From assembly GCA_900470965.1 (NCBI GenBank), contig UCCS01000040.1, forward strand, positions 2,930 to 51,875: a DNA stretch of 48,946 nt, given 5' to 3'. Under the pieces are notes generated by a model that saw only the letters and a program-made list of their open reading frames with translations, had not been told where the DNA came from and searched no databases. The stretch is from Hyphomicrobiales bacterium. Its GTDB lineage: Bacteria > Pseudomonadota > Alphaproteobacteria > Rhizobiales > Rhizobiaceae. This document shows, one piece after another, positions 1 to 7,856 of this stretch. The position numbers and the translations under genes are program-made. The first letter of the stretch is position 1; each line of letters opens with the position of its first letter.

Positions 1-190
1 CGAACGGCGCATGATGACGGAAGGCCTCGTCTTCACCGTCGAACCTTTCCTCTCGCTCGGCGCAACATGGGCAGAAGGTGGAGATGACGCCTGGACGCTT
101 TATGCCGATCCCAAGGCCCCGACGGTGCAGTATGAACATACCGTGGTTGCAACCCGCAACGGGCCGATTATTCTGACATTGGCGGCTTGA
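1..190 (+). CDS. map: Methionine aminopeptidase type I, C-terminal fragment
   Basis: The reading frame entering at base 2 and stopping at TGA 188-190 encodes the last 62 residues of a type I methionine aminopeptidase, which removes the initiator Met from nascent proteins in the cytosol. The fragment carries the two C-terminal metal-binding glutamates in their usual context: TVEP near the start and QYEHT near the end, followed by the typical last strand with VVATRNGP. The N-terminal part, including the catalytic His and the first Asp ligands, lies outside the window. The gene is cut only by the window edge and shows no sign of decay. Confidence 0.93.
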   Translation, partial: ERRMMTEGLVFTVEPFLSLGATWAEGGDDAWTLYADPKAPTVQYEHTVVATRNGPIILTLAA

Positions 191-221
191 GGGGCAACGC
201 CCTTCACTGTTGGAGGTCGAG

Positions 222-704
222 ATGGCTGTTGCCTTTACCAAGGAAGAAAGTGCCGAAACCGCAGCGGAAACGCTGCTGCCAGATCGCACGATTTCGCCTC
301 ATCCAAATCTCGTGACTGAAGCAGGGCTGAAGGCGCTGGAACTGCAAGTGCAGGAAGCGCGGCAAGCCTATGAGGCTGCGAGCACGATCGAGGACGTCAA
401 CGAGCGGCGGCGGCAGGCAGCAAATCCGCTGCGTGATCTGCGTTATTTTGTCGAACGCGTCCGCACAGCCCAGCTCGTTCCTGCTCCGGCTTCGACTGAA
501 ATCGTTGCCTTCGGAAGCACTGTAACCTTCAGCCGTGACGATGGGCGGGTCCAGACATATCGCATCGTCGGAGAGGATGAAGCCGATCCGAAAACCGGGT
601 CGATTTCCTATGTTTCGCCGGTTGCCCGTATTCTCATGGGCAAGGCCGTCGGCAATGTCGTTGCTGTCGGCGATCAGGAACTTGAGGTCATGAAGATTTC
701 GTAG
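222..704 (+). CDS. GreA/GreB-family transcription elongation factor
   Basis: This 160-residue protein has the two-part Gre layout. A helical N-terminal half (about residues 30-75) could form the coiled coil that enters the RNA polymerase secondary channel, with acidic residues near its turn (IEDVNE). The C-terminal half (about 85-160) is an FKBP-like Gre domain with the landmarks FGSTVTF, YRIVGEDEAD, SPVARILMGK and a closing VGDQELEVMKI. Gre factors stimulate transcript cleavage in backtracked polymerase. The N-terminal half diverges from housekeeping GreA, so this is probably a paralogue. ATG 222 is chosen because GGAGG lies at 212-216; an in-frame TTG at 210 overlaps that site. It follows map by 31 bases and may be co-transcribed. 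Confidence 0.85.
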   Translation: MAVAFTKEESAETAAETLLPDRTISPHPNLVTEAGLKALELQVQEARQAYEAASTIEDVNERRRQAANPLRDLRYFVERVRTAQLVPAPASTEIVAFGSTVTFSRDDGRVQTYRIVGEDEADPKTGSISYVSPVARILMGKAVGNVVAVGDQELEVMKIS

Positions 705-741
705 AGCGCCGCGCGCTTCATACGCGACGCTCATGTCTGCG

Positions 742-1140
742 TCAGGCGGCCTGCGGCAGGCGGGCGATGACCTTGATCTCAAAATCGAAGCCGGCTAGCC
801 AGTTCACGCCGACGGCCGTCCAGTTCGGGTAGGGCGCCTCGCCGATTTCCTTCATTCTGATGCCCGAAATTACCGGCCACTGTGCCTCGGGATCGGTGTG
901 GAAGGTCGTGACGTCGACGACGTCGTCGAACGTAGCGCCGGCAGCTTTCAGCACGGCTTTCAGATTATCGAAGGCAAGCTGTACCTGCTTTGCGAAATCG
1001 GGCTCGGGCGAACCGTCTTCGCGGCTGCCGACCTGGCCGGAGACGAAGAGAAGGTCACCGGAGCGGATTGCCGCCGAATAGCGGTTGATCTCATAGAGCG
1101 CCTGCCGGCCGGCGGGGAAAATCGCATTGCGCTTGGTCAT
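742..1140 (-). CDS. Rid-family (YjgF/YER057c/UK114) protein lacking the catalytic Arg
   Basis: This 132-residue single-domain Rid protein is expected to form a trimer with active sites at subunit interfaces. Visible family features are LLFVSGQVG (31-38), the helix with QVQLAFDNLKAVLKAAG, the VVDVTTF strand, and a C-terminal FEIKVIARLP. True RidA enzymes deaminate reactive enamines/imines such as 2-aminoacrylate using an Arg in a P-x-R-x-x-V motif; here the aligned residue is Trp107 (PNWTAV). This suggests one of the Rid subfamilies without classical imine deaminase activity. It is divergent from a TetR regulator with three palindromes between them, so its expression may be ligand-controlled. 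Its substrate is unknown. Confidence 0.88.
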   Translation of the reverse strand: MTKRNAIFPAGRQALYEINRYSAAIRSGDLLFVSGQVGSREDGSPEPDFAKQVQLAFDNLKAVLKAAGATFDDVVDVTTFHTDPEAQWPVISGIRMKEIGEAPYPNWTAVGVNWLAGFDFEIKVIARLPQAA

Positions 1141-1252
1141 TGTTTTACTCCTGTTCAGACAAAAGGATACCGATCGCCGAACTTGCGTTCGTCGAGAGAG
1201 GTGAGGCCTTTATGGGTGCGGGGTTGGCCCGTTACGCGGAGCCGCAATTGAT

Positions 1253-1317
1253 ATACGCTCCGTATGTGGATATATCATGAGATACGCCGCGTATGTCAAT
1301 ATGCATACGGGGCGTAT
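1253..1317. promoter_or_regulatory. Three ATACG-N3-CGTAT palindromes, probable TetR operators
   Basis: Three palindromes of the same form sit between the Rid gene and the TetR gene at 1253-1265, 1282-1294 and 1305-1317. Each has ATACG and CGTAT arms with a 3-base centre (CTC, CCG and GGG). The second is palindromic over 6-bp arms; the third is flanked by C and G, giving CATACG/CGTATG. The centre-to-centre spacings are 29 and 23 bases. The last palindrome ends 19 bases before the TetR start codon, which fits autorepression. Binding by the adjacent TetR protein is inferred from position and repetition. Confidence 0.75.
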
Positions 1318-1336
1318 GTGAGTTTTGGAGATGGTA

Positions 1337-1933
1337 ATGGCCGCAAAAACCCGGGCACAGATGATGGAGAAGACGAGGGCGAAGCTTATCCATGCGGCCC
1401 GGAAGGCTTTCGCAGTCAAAGGCTATGCGGCAGCCTCCATGGACGACTTGACCGCCGATGTCGGTCTGACGCGCGGCGCGCTCTATCATAATTTCGGAGA
1501 CAAAAAGGGCCTACTGCAGGCCGTCATCGACCAGATCGATGGCGAGATGGTGGAGCGGTTGCGCATCGAGCGCGATCGGGCGGAGACGAGCTGGCTCGGG
1601 CTATTGGCGGAATATACCGCCTATATCGAGATGTCGCTGGAGCCGGAAATCCAGCGCATCATGCTGCTCGACGGGCCGGCGGTGCTGGGAGATCCCTCGC
1701 AATGGCCGAGCCAGAATGCCTGCCTTCGCACGACGACGCAGACCATCCAGGCGCTGATCGATGAAGGCACGGTCAAGTCAGTCGATGCAGAGGCCGCCGC
1801 CCGCCTGCTCAATGGGGCGGCGCTCAATGCGGCACTCTGGATCGCCGCAGAGAATGATCCTCATCCTTATCTGGCAAAGGTCATCGAAGCGTTCCGATGC
1901 CTTGCGGGCGGTCTATTGAAAACCGAAAGCTGA
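1337..1933 (+). CDS. TetR/AcrR-family transcriptional regulator
   Basis: This 198-residue protein has a classical TetR N-terminal helix-turn-helix: RAKLIHAARKAF, then AASMDDLTADVGLTRGALYHNF, then KKGLLQAVID, ending at about residue 60. A divergent ligand-binding C-terminal domain follows. Repressors of this type leave DNA when a small ligand binds. ATG 1337 is chosen because GGAG (1327-1330) lies upstream at good spacing; TTG 1325 and ATG 1331 are in-frame alternatives. Three identical-type palindromes lie just upstream, and the divergent neighbour is a Rid-family gene, so autoregulation and control of that gene are likely. The ligand cannot be predicted from the sequence. Confidence 0.93.
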   Translation: MAAKTRAQMMEKTRAKLIHAARKAFAVKGYAAASMDDLTADVGLTRGALYHNFGDKKGLLQAVIDQIDGEMVERLRIERDRAETSWLGLLAEYTAYIEMSLEPEIQRIMLLDGPAVLGDPSQWPSQNACLRTTTQTIQALIDEGTVKSVDAEAAARLLNGAALNAALWIAAENDPHPYLAKVIEAFRCLAGGLLKTES

Positions 1934-1963
1934 CGAGGGCGGCGATTTAGGCCGTCCTCGTCA
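1931..1963. terminator. Bidirectional terminator hairpin between tetR and padR genes
   Basis: Bases 1931-1943 pair with 1951-1963 in a 13-bp stem (one G-T pair) around a 7-base loop. The stem starts at the TGA stop of the TetR gene and ends 8 bases before the stop of the convergent PadR gene. Neither side has a strong T-run, so efficiency is uncertain. Confidence 0.55.
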
Positions 1964-1970
1964 GGTGAGA

Positions 1971-2594
1971 TTACTCCTGCTGCGGGTCGGTCTTGCCGCC
2001 CTGCAGGATCTCCATGGCAGCGCGCTCCAATATGCCTGATATCCTGACGGCTTCGCTTGCCGACCAGGGATGGCGCATGCGTAGCGCTGAGCGCAGCAGC
2101 TGGCGTGCGGCATGTACGTTGCTGTGGTCGCGGCCGAACTCATCGTCCTCATGATCGCGGCGGTGCTGGCTGCGGCCACCGCCACCTCTGCCATGGCCAC
2201 CCTGCGGCTGGTCTGGGTCGAACATGCGGTTGACGAAGGCCATGCCCTCGGCAACGCGCTCCAGCTTGGCAAGCGTCTCGTCGATCGCTGCGCGGTTATC
2301 TTCCACCTTCTGGCGGCCGGTCTCGGTGATCTTGTAGAGCTTCTTTGCGCCGTCGTTTTCGACTTCGGCCAGTCCGGTTTCTTCCAGATAGGTCAGTGCC
2401 GGATAGATGACGCCTGGGCTCGGCACGTAAAGGCCGCCGGAGCGCTCTTCCAGCGTCTTGATCAGCTCATAGCCGTGGCTGGGACGCTCTTCCAGAAGCG
2501 CCAGCAGAATCGTCTGCAGTTCGCCTGCGGAAAACCTGCGGCCCATTCCCATACGCATCGCCTCACCGACGAAACCACCTCGAAAACCTCTCAC
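1971..2594 (-). CDS. PadR-family transcriptional regulator with His/Gly-rich linker
   Basis: This 207-residue protein has a PadR winged helix at about residues 20-105: an ILLALLEERPSHGYEL helix, PSPGVIYPALTYLEETGL recognition segment and a wing with KKLYKITETG. A helical C-terminal part follows. Between the two lies an unusual stretch rich in Gly, His, Arg and Asp (about residues 125-155), which could be a flexible or metal-binding linker. The GTG start at 2594 is preferred because AAGGAG lies 6 bases upstream; a longer reading frame to 2708 lacks a ribosome binding site and runs through the operator-like palindromes. It is divergent from an MFS transporter, its likely target. Confidence 0.88.
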   Translation of the reverse strand: MRGFRGGFVGEAMRMGMGRRFSAGELQTILLALLEERPSHGYELIKTLEERSGGLYVPSPGVIYPALTYLEETGLAEVENDGAKKLYKITETGRQKVEDNRAAIDETLAKLERVAEGMAFVNRMFDPDQPQGGHGRGGGGRSQHRRDHEDDEFGRDHSNVHAARQLLRSALRMRHPWSASEAVRISGILERAAMEILQGGKTDPQQE

Positions 2595-2628
2595 GACATG
2601 CTCCTTTATATCTGATGTATCGCTCACT

Positions 2629-2658
2629 ATGTCGTAAAACATATATCGCAAGATATGT
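2629..2658. promoter_or_regulatory. Overlapping palindromes upstream of padR, possible PadR operator
   Basis: ATGT-N6-ACAT (2629-2642) overlaps ACATAT-N8-ATATGT (2639-2658). PadR regulators are known to use ATGT/ACAT-type inverted repeats. The site lies 35-64 bases upstream of the padR start and about 100 bases upstream of the divergent MFS gene. Binding is inferred. Confidence 0.5.
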
Positions 2659-2756
2659 CGTTCAAGAGGTGAGCGCGAAAAATCTGTTCGCGAAATTGAA
2701 GCACCCATCAGAATTACTCACTTGTGACACCAATGTTGCAGCGCGATAAGCGAGCC

Positions 2757-3938
2757 ATGTTGGCTCCGAATAACGACCGGCCGGTCGATCTCCTCACCAC
2801 AGCGCTTGCAGGCGCCGTCGCCATGGCGGCGGCCATGGGTTTCGGGCGCTTTTCCTTCACGCCGATCCTGCCCGGCATGATGGTCGGCGTGCCGCTTTCG
2901 GCCGCCGATGCGGGCTTCATCGCTTCCGCCAATTTCGTCGGTTATCTCGTCGGCGCTGTTCTTGCCGCCTATGGCTGGGCGGCGGGGCGCGAGCGGTTGG
3001 TGGCGCTTCTCTCGTTGCTTGCGACCGCAATCCTGCTGGCCGCCATGGCGGCGACGGATTCAGTCTTGCTCTTTGCCATCATCCGCTTCCTGGCGGGCGT
3101 GGCGAGCGCCTTCACGCTGGTCTTCAGTTCGGCAATCGTGCTGAGCCATGGTGCTGCTGCAGGCAATGATCACGTTCAGGCGACGCATTTTGGCGGGCCG
3201 GGGGCGGGGATTGCGATTTCATCCGTCATGGTGCTTGCGCTCGGCTACGTTTTCGACGACGCGGCCGGCGGCTGGCGCGCGGACTGGATCGGTGGAGCGC
3301 TCTTCTGCCTGGTCAGCCTCGTTATCGTCTGGTCATTGCTGCCAAAGGCACTGGTGCACAATGGGCAGGTGAAGGAGCCGGCGCTAATCTGGAGCCGGCC
3401 GATGGTGCTGCTGACTCTGTCCTATGGCTTGTTCGGCTTCGGCTATGTCATTACCGCCACGTTCCTCGTCGCCATCGCCCGCGCGAGCGCGTCCGGGCCG
3501 ATCGTCGAGTTCCTCTGCTGGTTCATCGCGGGGCTGATGGCGACGGTCGCGCTGTTCATCTGGAAGCCTTTCGTGCGCTTGCTCGGTCTTGGCGGCGTCT
3601 ATGTCGCGGCGCTCATCATCGAGGCTATCGGCGTGCTCGCAACGGTCGAACTGCCGCATTCGGTGGCACCATTGATCGGTGGCGCGCTGTTCGGCGCCAC
3701 TTTCCTTGCCATCACCGCCTATGGATTGCAGATCGGCCGCCGGCTCTCACCGGAAAGCCCGCGCCGCATCCTGGCGCTGATGACGGCGGCTTTCGGTGTC
3801 GGCCAGATTATCGGCCCAGTCGTTGCTGGGTGGATCGCCGAGGCAACCGGAAATTTCGTGCTGCCGACCATTATTGCTGCCATCGTGCTGGTTTTCTGCG
3901 CACTACTCGTCATGCCTGTGATGAAGAAAATCCCTTAA
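2757..3938 (+). CDS. YbfB/YjiJ-family MFS transporter
   Basis: This ~393-residue, strongly hydrophobic protein has about 12 predicted membrane segments. It resembles the YbfB/YjiJ branch of the major facilitator superfamily in its N-terminal region (AMGFGRFSFTPILPGMM) and in ending soon after the twelfth segment. A loop with LVALLSLLATA after a GRER-type turn matches the MFS loop 2-3 signature region. The substrate is unknown; proton-driven export of a small molecule is the usual inference. The start is uncertain: ATG 2757, ATG 2733 and GTG 2724 are in frame and none has a strong ribosome binding site. It is divergent from padR, which probably represses it. Confidence 0.85.
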   Translation: MLAPNNDRPVDLLTTALAGAVAMAAAMGFGRFSFTPILPGMMVGVPLSAADAGFIASANFVGYLVGAVLAAYGWAAGRERLVALLSLLATAILLAAMAATDSVLLFAIIRFLAGVASAFTLVFSSAIVLSHGAAAGNDHVQATHFGGPGAGIAISSVMVLALGYVFDDAAGGWRADWIGGALFCLVSLVIVWSLLPKALVHNGQVKEPALIWSRPMVLLTLSYGLFGFGYVITATFLVAIARASASGPIVEFLCWFIAGLMATVALFIWKPFVRLLGLGGVYVAALIIEAIGVLATVELPHSVAPLIGGALFGATFLAITAYGLQIGRRLSPESPRRILALMTAAFGVGQIIGPVVAGWIAEATGNFVLPTIIAAIVLVFCALLVMPVMKKIP

Positions 3939-4061
3939 GTGGTTACAAGTGCGTAACAATGGGCTGAACCCATTGCCGCTTTCTTCGAACTGCCTTAATT
4001 TCCGGGCAATCAGTGGTTCGCCACTCTTCCGTGACTCCAGTTCAGGAAAGCAAATCCTCCC

Positions 4062-5327
4062 GTGTTCCATTCCTTCTTTCCCCAGCCAAAGGCGTTCTTT
4101 ACTTCGCTCGTAGTCTGGACGTTGGCCGCAATTTTCGGCTGGTATTTCTTCGCCGCCGGTCTTGGTGCTTCCCTTGGTTTTGCGCCGGTTCCTGAAGAGC
4201 AGCAACCGATCGATCTCTCGTTCTTTCTGCTGCCGGAAAATCTCTGGTTTTACGGCTACTTCCTTTTAGCCGCGCTGATCTTTTGCGGTGCCTGGCATTT
4301 GAAGGCACTCAGCCATCCGTGGAAGATGTGGTCCATCTGGGGCTCGGCGCTGATTATCTTCGTGACCTATTTTGGCGTGCAGATCACAGTCGTCATCAAC
4401 AACTGGCGCCGGCCGTTCGGTGATCTGCTGGTTAATGCGCTCAATAAGAAGCCGGGTATCACAGTCGAAAACTTCTACGACTTGTTTCTGATCTTCGCGC
4501 AAATCGCGTTCCTCAGCATGCTCGTGTCGATCCTGACCGACTTTTTCACTAGCCACTACATCTTCCGCTGGCGGACGGCGATGAACAATTTCTACATGGC
4601 CAATTGGGAAAAGCTTCGCCACATCGAAGGCGCATCCCAGCGCGTGCAGGAAGATACGATGCGCTTTTCCAGCACCCTGGAAGGTCTCGGCATTAACCTG
4701 ATCAATTCGGTGATGACGCTGGTCGTCTTCCTGCCGATCATGTTGGCGCTCTCACATTACGTGACGAGCCTGCCGATACTCGGCGAAGTGCCGAACTCTC
4801 TTTTCTGGCTTGCTATCTTCTGGTCGGCCTTCGGTACCGTCCTGCTGGCTGTCGCGGGTATCAAGCTGCCTGGCCTGAACTTCAAGAACCAGCGTGTGGA
4901 GGCCGCCTACCGCAAGGAATTGGTCTACGGCGAGGATCATGCCGACCGAGCGCAGCCACCAACGGTTCAGGAACTGTTCTCAAGGGTGCGGAAAAACTAT
5001 TTTACGCTCTATTTCCACTACATGTATTTCAATATCGCCCGCTCGTTTTATCTGCAGGCGGACAATCTCTTTGTCTACTTCTTCATGACGCCGACTCTTG
5101 TTGCGGGCGCCATCACCTACGGCATCTTCCAACAGATCTCGACCGCTTTCGGCCAGGTCAGCAATTCCTTTCAATATCTCGTCAATTCCTGGACGACGAT
5201 CATCGAACTGCTTTCCATCCACAAGCGTCTCAGGGCCTTCGAGGCGGCAATCGACAACGAGCCGCTGCCTGATATCGACCAGCGCTACCTGGAGCGCGAG
5301 GCCGGTGTCGTCCACGTCGACGGCTGA
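4062..5327 (+). CDS. bacA: SbmA/BacA-type peptide transporter
   Basis: This 421-residue inner-membrane protein aligns closely, from memory, with E. coli SbmA and rhizobial BacA over its whole length. Shared blocks include the start FHSFFPQPKAFF, HYIFRWRTAMN, ANWEKLRHIEGASQRVQEDT, IKLPGLNFKNQRVEAAYRKE, KNYFTLYFHYMYFN and FQYLVNSWTT. It has the membrane domain of an ABC exporter but no nucleotide-binding domain, so it is not a BclA-type fusion. The family imports proline-rich and cysteine-rich antimicrobial peptides by proton coupling. In legume symbionts BacA is needed for bacteroid survival and influences lipid A very-long-chain fatty acids. The GTG start at 4062 is supported by homology; AGGAAAG lies 11 bases upstream. 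Confidence 0.95.
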   Translation: MFHSFFPQPKAFFTSLVVWTLAAIFGWYFFAAGLGASLGFAPVPEEQQPIDLSFFLLPENLWFYGYFLLAALIFCGAWHLKALSHPWKMWSIWGSALIIFVTYFGVQITVVINNWRRPFGDLLVNALNKKPGITVENFYDLFLIFAQIAFLSMLVSILTDFFTSHYIFRWRTAMNNFYMANWEKLRHIEGASQRVQEDTMRFSSTLEGLGINLINSVMTLVVFLPIMLALSHYVTSLPILGEVPNSLFWLAIFWSAFGTVLLAVAGIKLPGLNFKNQRVEAAYRKELVYGEDHADRAQPPTVQELFSRVRKNYFTLYFHYMYFNIARSFYLQADNLFVYFFMTPTLVAGAITYGIFQQISTAFGQVSNSFQYLVNSWTTIIELLSIHKRLRAFEAAIDNEPLPDIDQRYLEREAGVVHVDG

Positions 5328-5337
5328 TCACAAGAGT

Positions 5338-5368
5338 AAGGGCCACCGCTTCGGTGGCCCTTTTCTTT
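5338..5368 (+). terminator. Rho-independent terminator of bacA
   Basis: A perfect 11-bp stem (5338-5348 with 5352-5362) around a CTT loop is followed by a T-rich tract through 5368. It lies 11 bases after the bacA stop codon. Confidence 0.92.
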
Positions 5369-5388
5369 TGGGGATCCGACGAGGATCG

Positions 5389-5919
5389 TCAGTTCGAGCG
5401 CGTACAGCCCGTATTTTTCCGGTCCATATCAATCAATGCCTCCAGAATATGGTCGGCGACGGCCCTGTTGCCTTCCCTGAGGGCAATATCGTAGGCCGCC
5501 AAACAATGATCGAGCAGCGGTGTAGCCACCGGCGCTTCCTCGGGAAGTGGAAAGACAATGCCGCCGTAAAGAGACGGAATGCCGTTCTTGTCGCGGAAGC
5601 ATCGCCCAAATGCCATGACCTGGTGGAAGGAGCCGTTGGCGCGACGTACGCGGTAGCTCTGTTGCTCTGGCTCCTGCGTCAGGATTGTATCATGGATGAT
5701 CTTGGCTGCGGCCGGCTGATCCTCCGGATGGATACGGGCGACATAGGCTTCGAGTGGAAGGCCACTTGCCGTTTCGGCGAAATCAAGTCCGAACATTTCA
5801 GCGACCGCTCCGTCGCCATAGAGGAGGTTCGCAACGATATCCCAAGTGAAAAAGCCAGTTTCACAGGCGGGAAATTCGTCCTTGTCAACCAGGCACTCCG
5901 GGTTCTCAATAAATGTCAT
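5389..5919 (-). CDS. Small single-PAS-domain protein
   Basis: This 176-residue soluble protein contains one PAS fold of the PAS_3 type at about residues 20-125. Marks include FFTWDI near its start, RIHPEDQPA before the long helix, YRVRRANGSFHQV and a GIVFPL end strand. No output domain (kinase, GGDEF, HTH) is attached. The ~45-residue C-terminal helix has HCLAAYDIALREGN. Such lone PAS proteins may sense a ligand and act through partners. ATG 5919 is preferred because GGGAGG lies just upstream. A second protein of the same architecture is at 40127-40588. Its function is unknown. Confidence 0.82.
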   Translation of the reverse strand: MTFIENPECLVDKDEFPACETGFFTWDIVANLLYGDGAVAEMFGLDFAETASGLPLEAYVARIHPEDQPAAAKIIHDTILTQEPEQQSYRVRRANGSFHQVMAFGRCFRDKNGIPSLYGGIVFPLPEEAPVATPLLDHCLAAYDIALREGNRAVADHILEALIDMDRKNTGCTRSN

Positions 5920-6039
5920 GACGTTACCTCCCATGCTTGCCACGCATTTGTGAGGTAATGCTTATCGAAGTGCAGGCTCGATGCAATCAATAGGTGCAGG
6001 TGGTTTTTGATATCCAACAGTTTGAGCGGTAAGTGCGCC

Positions 6040-7050
6040 TTACAACCCGGAGGTCTCCTGCAGCTTGCCGCGGGCCTCGATCATGGGGATCGCTTCGGAA
6101 TAGCTGACGCAGGCAACATCTGATCTGTGGCAAACGTCGCTGACCAGCCTGTCGAGCGCGCGCCAATAGGCGCCGCCGTTCATTTCCACGAAGTGGAAGC
6201 CGAGCTGCAGGGGAATGCGGCTACCGGTATATTGCTTGTCGAAGGCTTCCTTAAAGGCGGCATAGGCACGCTCTTCGAAAGCGGCGCTGTCAGCTGCATC
6301 CTCCTCGCCCTTGGAGTGGCGAACGAAGAGATTGTAATCCATGCCGATGATTGGCTTTTCGCCAGGGCCTTCGGGAATCAGCGGCAGACCGAAGCGGATG
6401 ACGCCGTCTTCCTCGACGGGCATGGCCGGCCCCCTGGTGACGAGGCTTGCATCATAGGTAAAACCGGCCTTCTTCTCGGCGGCGATCATGTCCGCGCCGC
6501 CGCCGGTCGAAAGGTAAGGGGCGCGAAACCCCTTGATGCCGTGATCGACGAGATCCTGCCAGCCGGCTGGCTCTTCCAGGCCGACGCTTTTCCAGGCGTT
6601 CTTCAACGTTTGTTTGAAGGTCGCATATTCGGCTGACCAGTCCGCCTCGCCCCATTGCCGGCCATCGAAATGGCCGCAGGCATGGCTGGAAATATCATGG
6701 CCCTCGAGGTGAGCGTGCCAGATATTGCCGAGGCGTTCACGGATTTCGTCGTCGCTCTGTGCGAAGCCGACATTGGATTTTCCACGTTTCTGATGAGGGG
6801 CCTGGTAAGCCTGCTTGGCTTCCTGGTTCATCAGAAAGGTGCAGGAGAGGAAATAGGTGAAATGTGCGCCGTTCTTGGCTGCCATCTCGCGGCTCTTCTG
6901 CCAGAGCGCATTGTCGTGCGCGCCGTCAAAGGAGATGATGACAAGCTGTTTCGGCTTGTCGGCGGCGTCCGCAACAGCAGGAAAAATCGAGGAGAGAGCG
7001 AGGGACGCAGAAAAAATAAGACGAAACATGGGCACCGCGACAATTTGCAT
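6040..7050 (-). CDS. Secreted polysaccharide deacetylase-family protein
   Basis: This 336-residue protein has an N-terminal export signal (hydrophobic LIFSASLALSSIFPAVADA). The mature part resembles the polysaccharide deacetylase (carbohydrate esterase 4-like) fold: strand LVIISFDGAHD supplies the first acidic metal/base residues, HDISSHACGHFDG resembles the H-x3-H metal motif, and GFRAPYLS matches the R-x-P motif that shapes the active site. Enzymes of this fold remove N- or O-acetyl groups from cell-wall or extracellular glycans. The long sequence between motifs is typical of a less studied subgroup, so the substrate is uncertain. ATG 7050 is chosen for CAGGAAAA upstream; a start 18 bases further on lacks a ribosome site. 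Confidence 0.82.
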   Translation of the reverse strand: MQIVAVPMFRLIFSASLALSSIFPAVADAADKPKQLVIISFDGAHDNALWQKSREMAAKNGAHFTYFLSCTFLMNQEAKQAYQAPHQKRGKSNVGFAQSDDEIRERLGNIWHAHLEGHDISSHACGHFDGRQWGEADWSAEYATFKQTLKNAWKSVGLEEPAGWQDLVDHGIKGFRAPYLSTGGGADMIAAEKKAGFTYDASLVTRGPAMPVEEDGVIRFGLPLIPEGPGEKPIIGMDYNLFVRHSKGEEDAADSAAFEERAYAAFKEAFDKQYTGSRIPLQLGFHFVEMNGGAYWRALDRLVSDVCHRSDVACVSYSEAIPMIEARGKLQETSGL

Positions 7051-7158
7051 TGCGGTTTTCCTGTTACAGAAATGCGGCGAAGCTGCGGTCTTGCTGGCAT
7101 TTTTCGCCGTCTGCCGGTAATTCATGGCTGACCGTCAAAATAGGAAAACCAGATCATC

Positions 7159-7755
7159 ATGGCTCTGCTCGTCCTCAGCCTCATTCTCTTCCTCGGCCTG
7201 CATCTGATCCGTGTCGTCGTTCCGGGCTTCCGGCAGGCGATCATTGACAGGGTGGGCAAGCCCGCCTGGATCGCCTTCCACTCGATTGCCAGCATTCTGA
7301 CGCTGATCTTCGTGATCTATGCCTTTGGCGTTGCTCGCAGCGAGCCGATCGGCATGCTTTACAATCCACCCATGGGTATGGCGCATCTCACCGTCACCCT
7401 GATGCTGATTGCAGTGATCTGTCTCGTCGCCGGTTTCCTGCCTGCCGGTTATATCAAGACGAAGACGAAACATCCGATCGTTCTGTCGGTGAAGATCTGG
7501 GCGTTGGCCCATCTTCTGTCGAATGGCGAGGCCTATTCGGTGCTGCTCTTTGCTGCATTCCTTGCCTGGGGCGTGGTGGTGCGCATTTCGCTGAAGCGGC
7601 GCCAGCGCCGCGGCGAGATCATGCTGCCGATCTTCGTTTCGGCCAAATATGACATCTATGCCGTCATCATCGGCGTGGTCGTCTGGGCGCTGATGATCTG
7701 GCGTGTTCACGAATGGCTGATCGGTGTCGCGCCGCTGCCGATGCTTGCTTCGTGA
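7159..7755 (+). CDS. NnrU-family membrane protein
   Basis: This 198-residue integral membrane protein has about five to six hydrophobic segments and matches the NnrU family: an N-terminal FLGLHLIRV segment, a PAWIAFHSIASI turn, YNPPMGMAH, and HLLSNGEAYSVLLF. In denitrifiers NnrU is tied to nitric oxide/nitrite reduction, and it is homologous to part of the isomerase Z-ISO. In organisms without denitrification genes its role is unclear, and none are seen in this window. The gene stands alone between the deacetylase and the YfgM-like gene. Confidence 0.88.
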   Translation: MALLVLSLILFLGLHLIRVVVPGFRQAIIDRVGKPAWIAFHSIASILTLIFVIYAFGVARSEPIGMLYNPPMGMAHLTVTLMLIAVICLVAGFLPAGYIKTKTKHPIVLSVKIWALAHLLSNGEAYSVLLFAAFLAWGVVVRISLKRRQRRGEIMLPIFVSAKYDIYAVIIGVVVWALMIWRVHEWLIGVAPLPMLAS

Positions 7756-7856
7756 CGATTCTGCGATATCCCCCTTACAACTGCTGCAAAATGGAGTAGA
7801 AGGCCCGACAATGTGCGTTTTGCATTGTATATGGGTATCCGCGGCCGGAGACGAGA

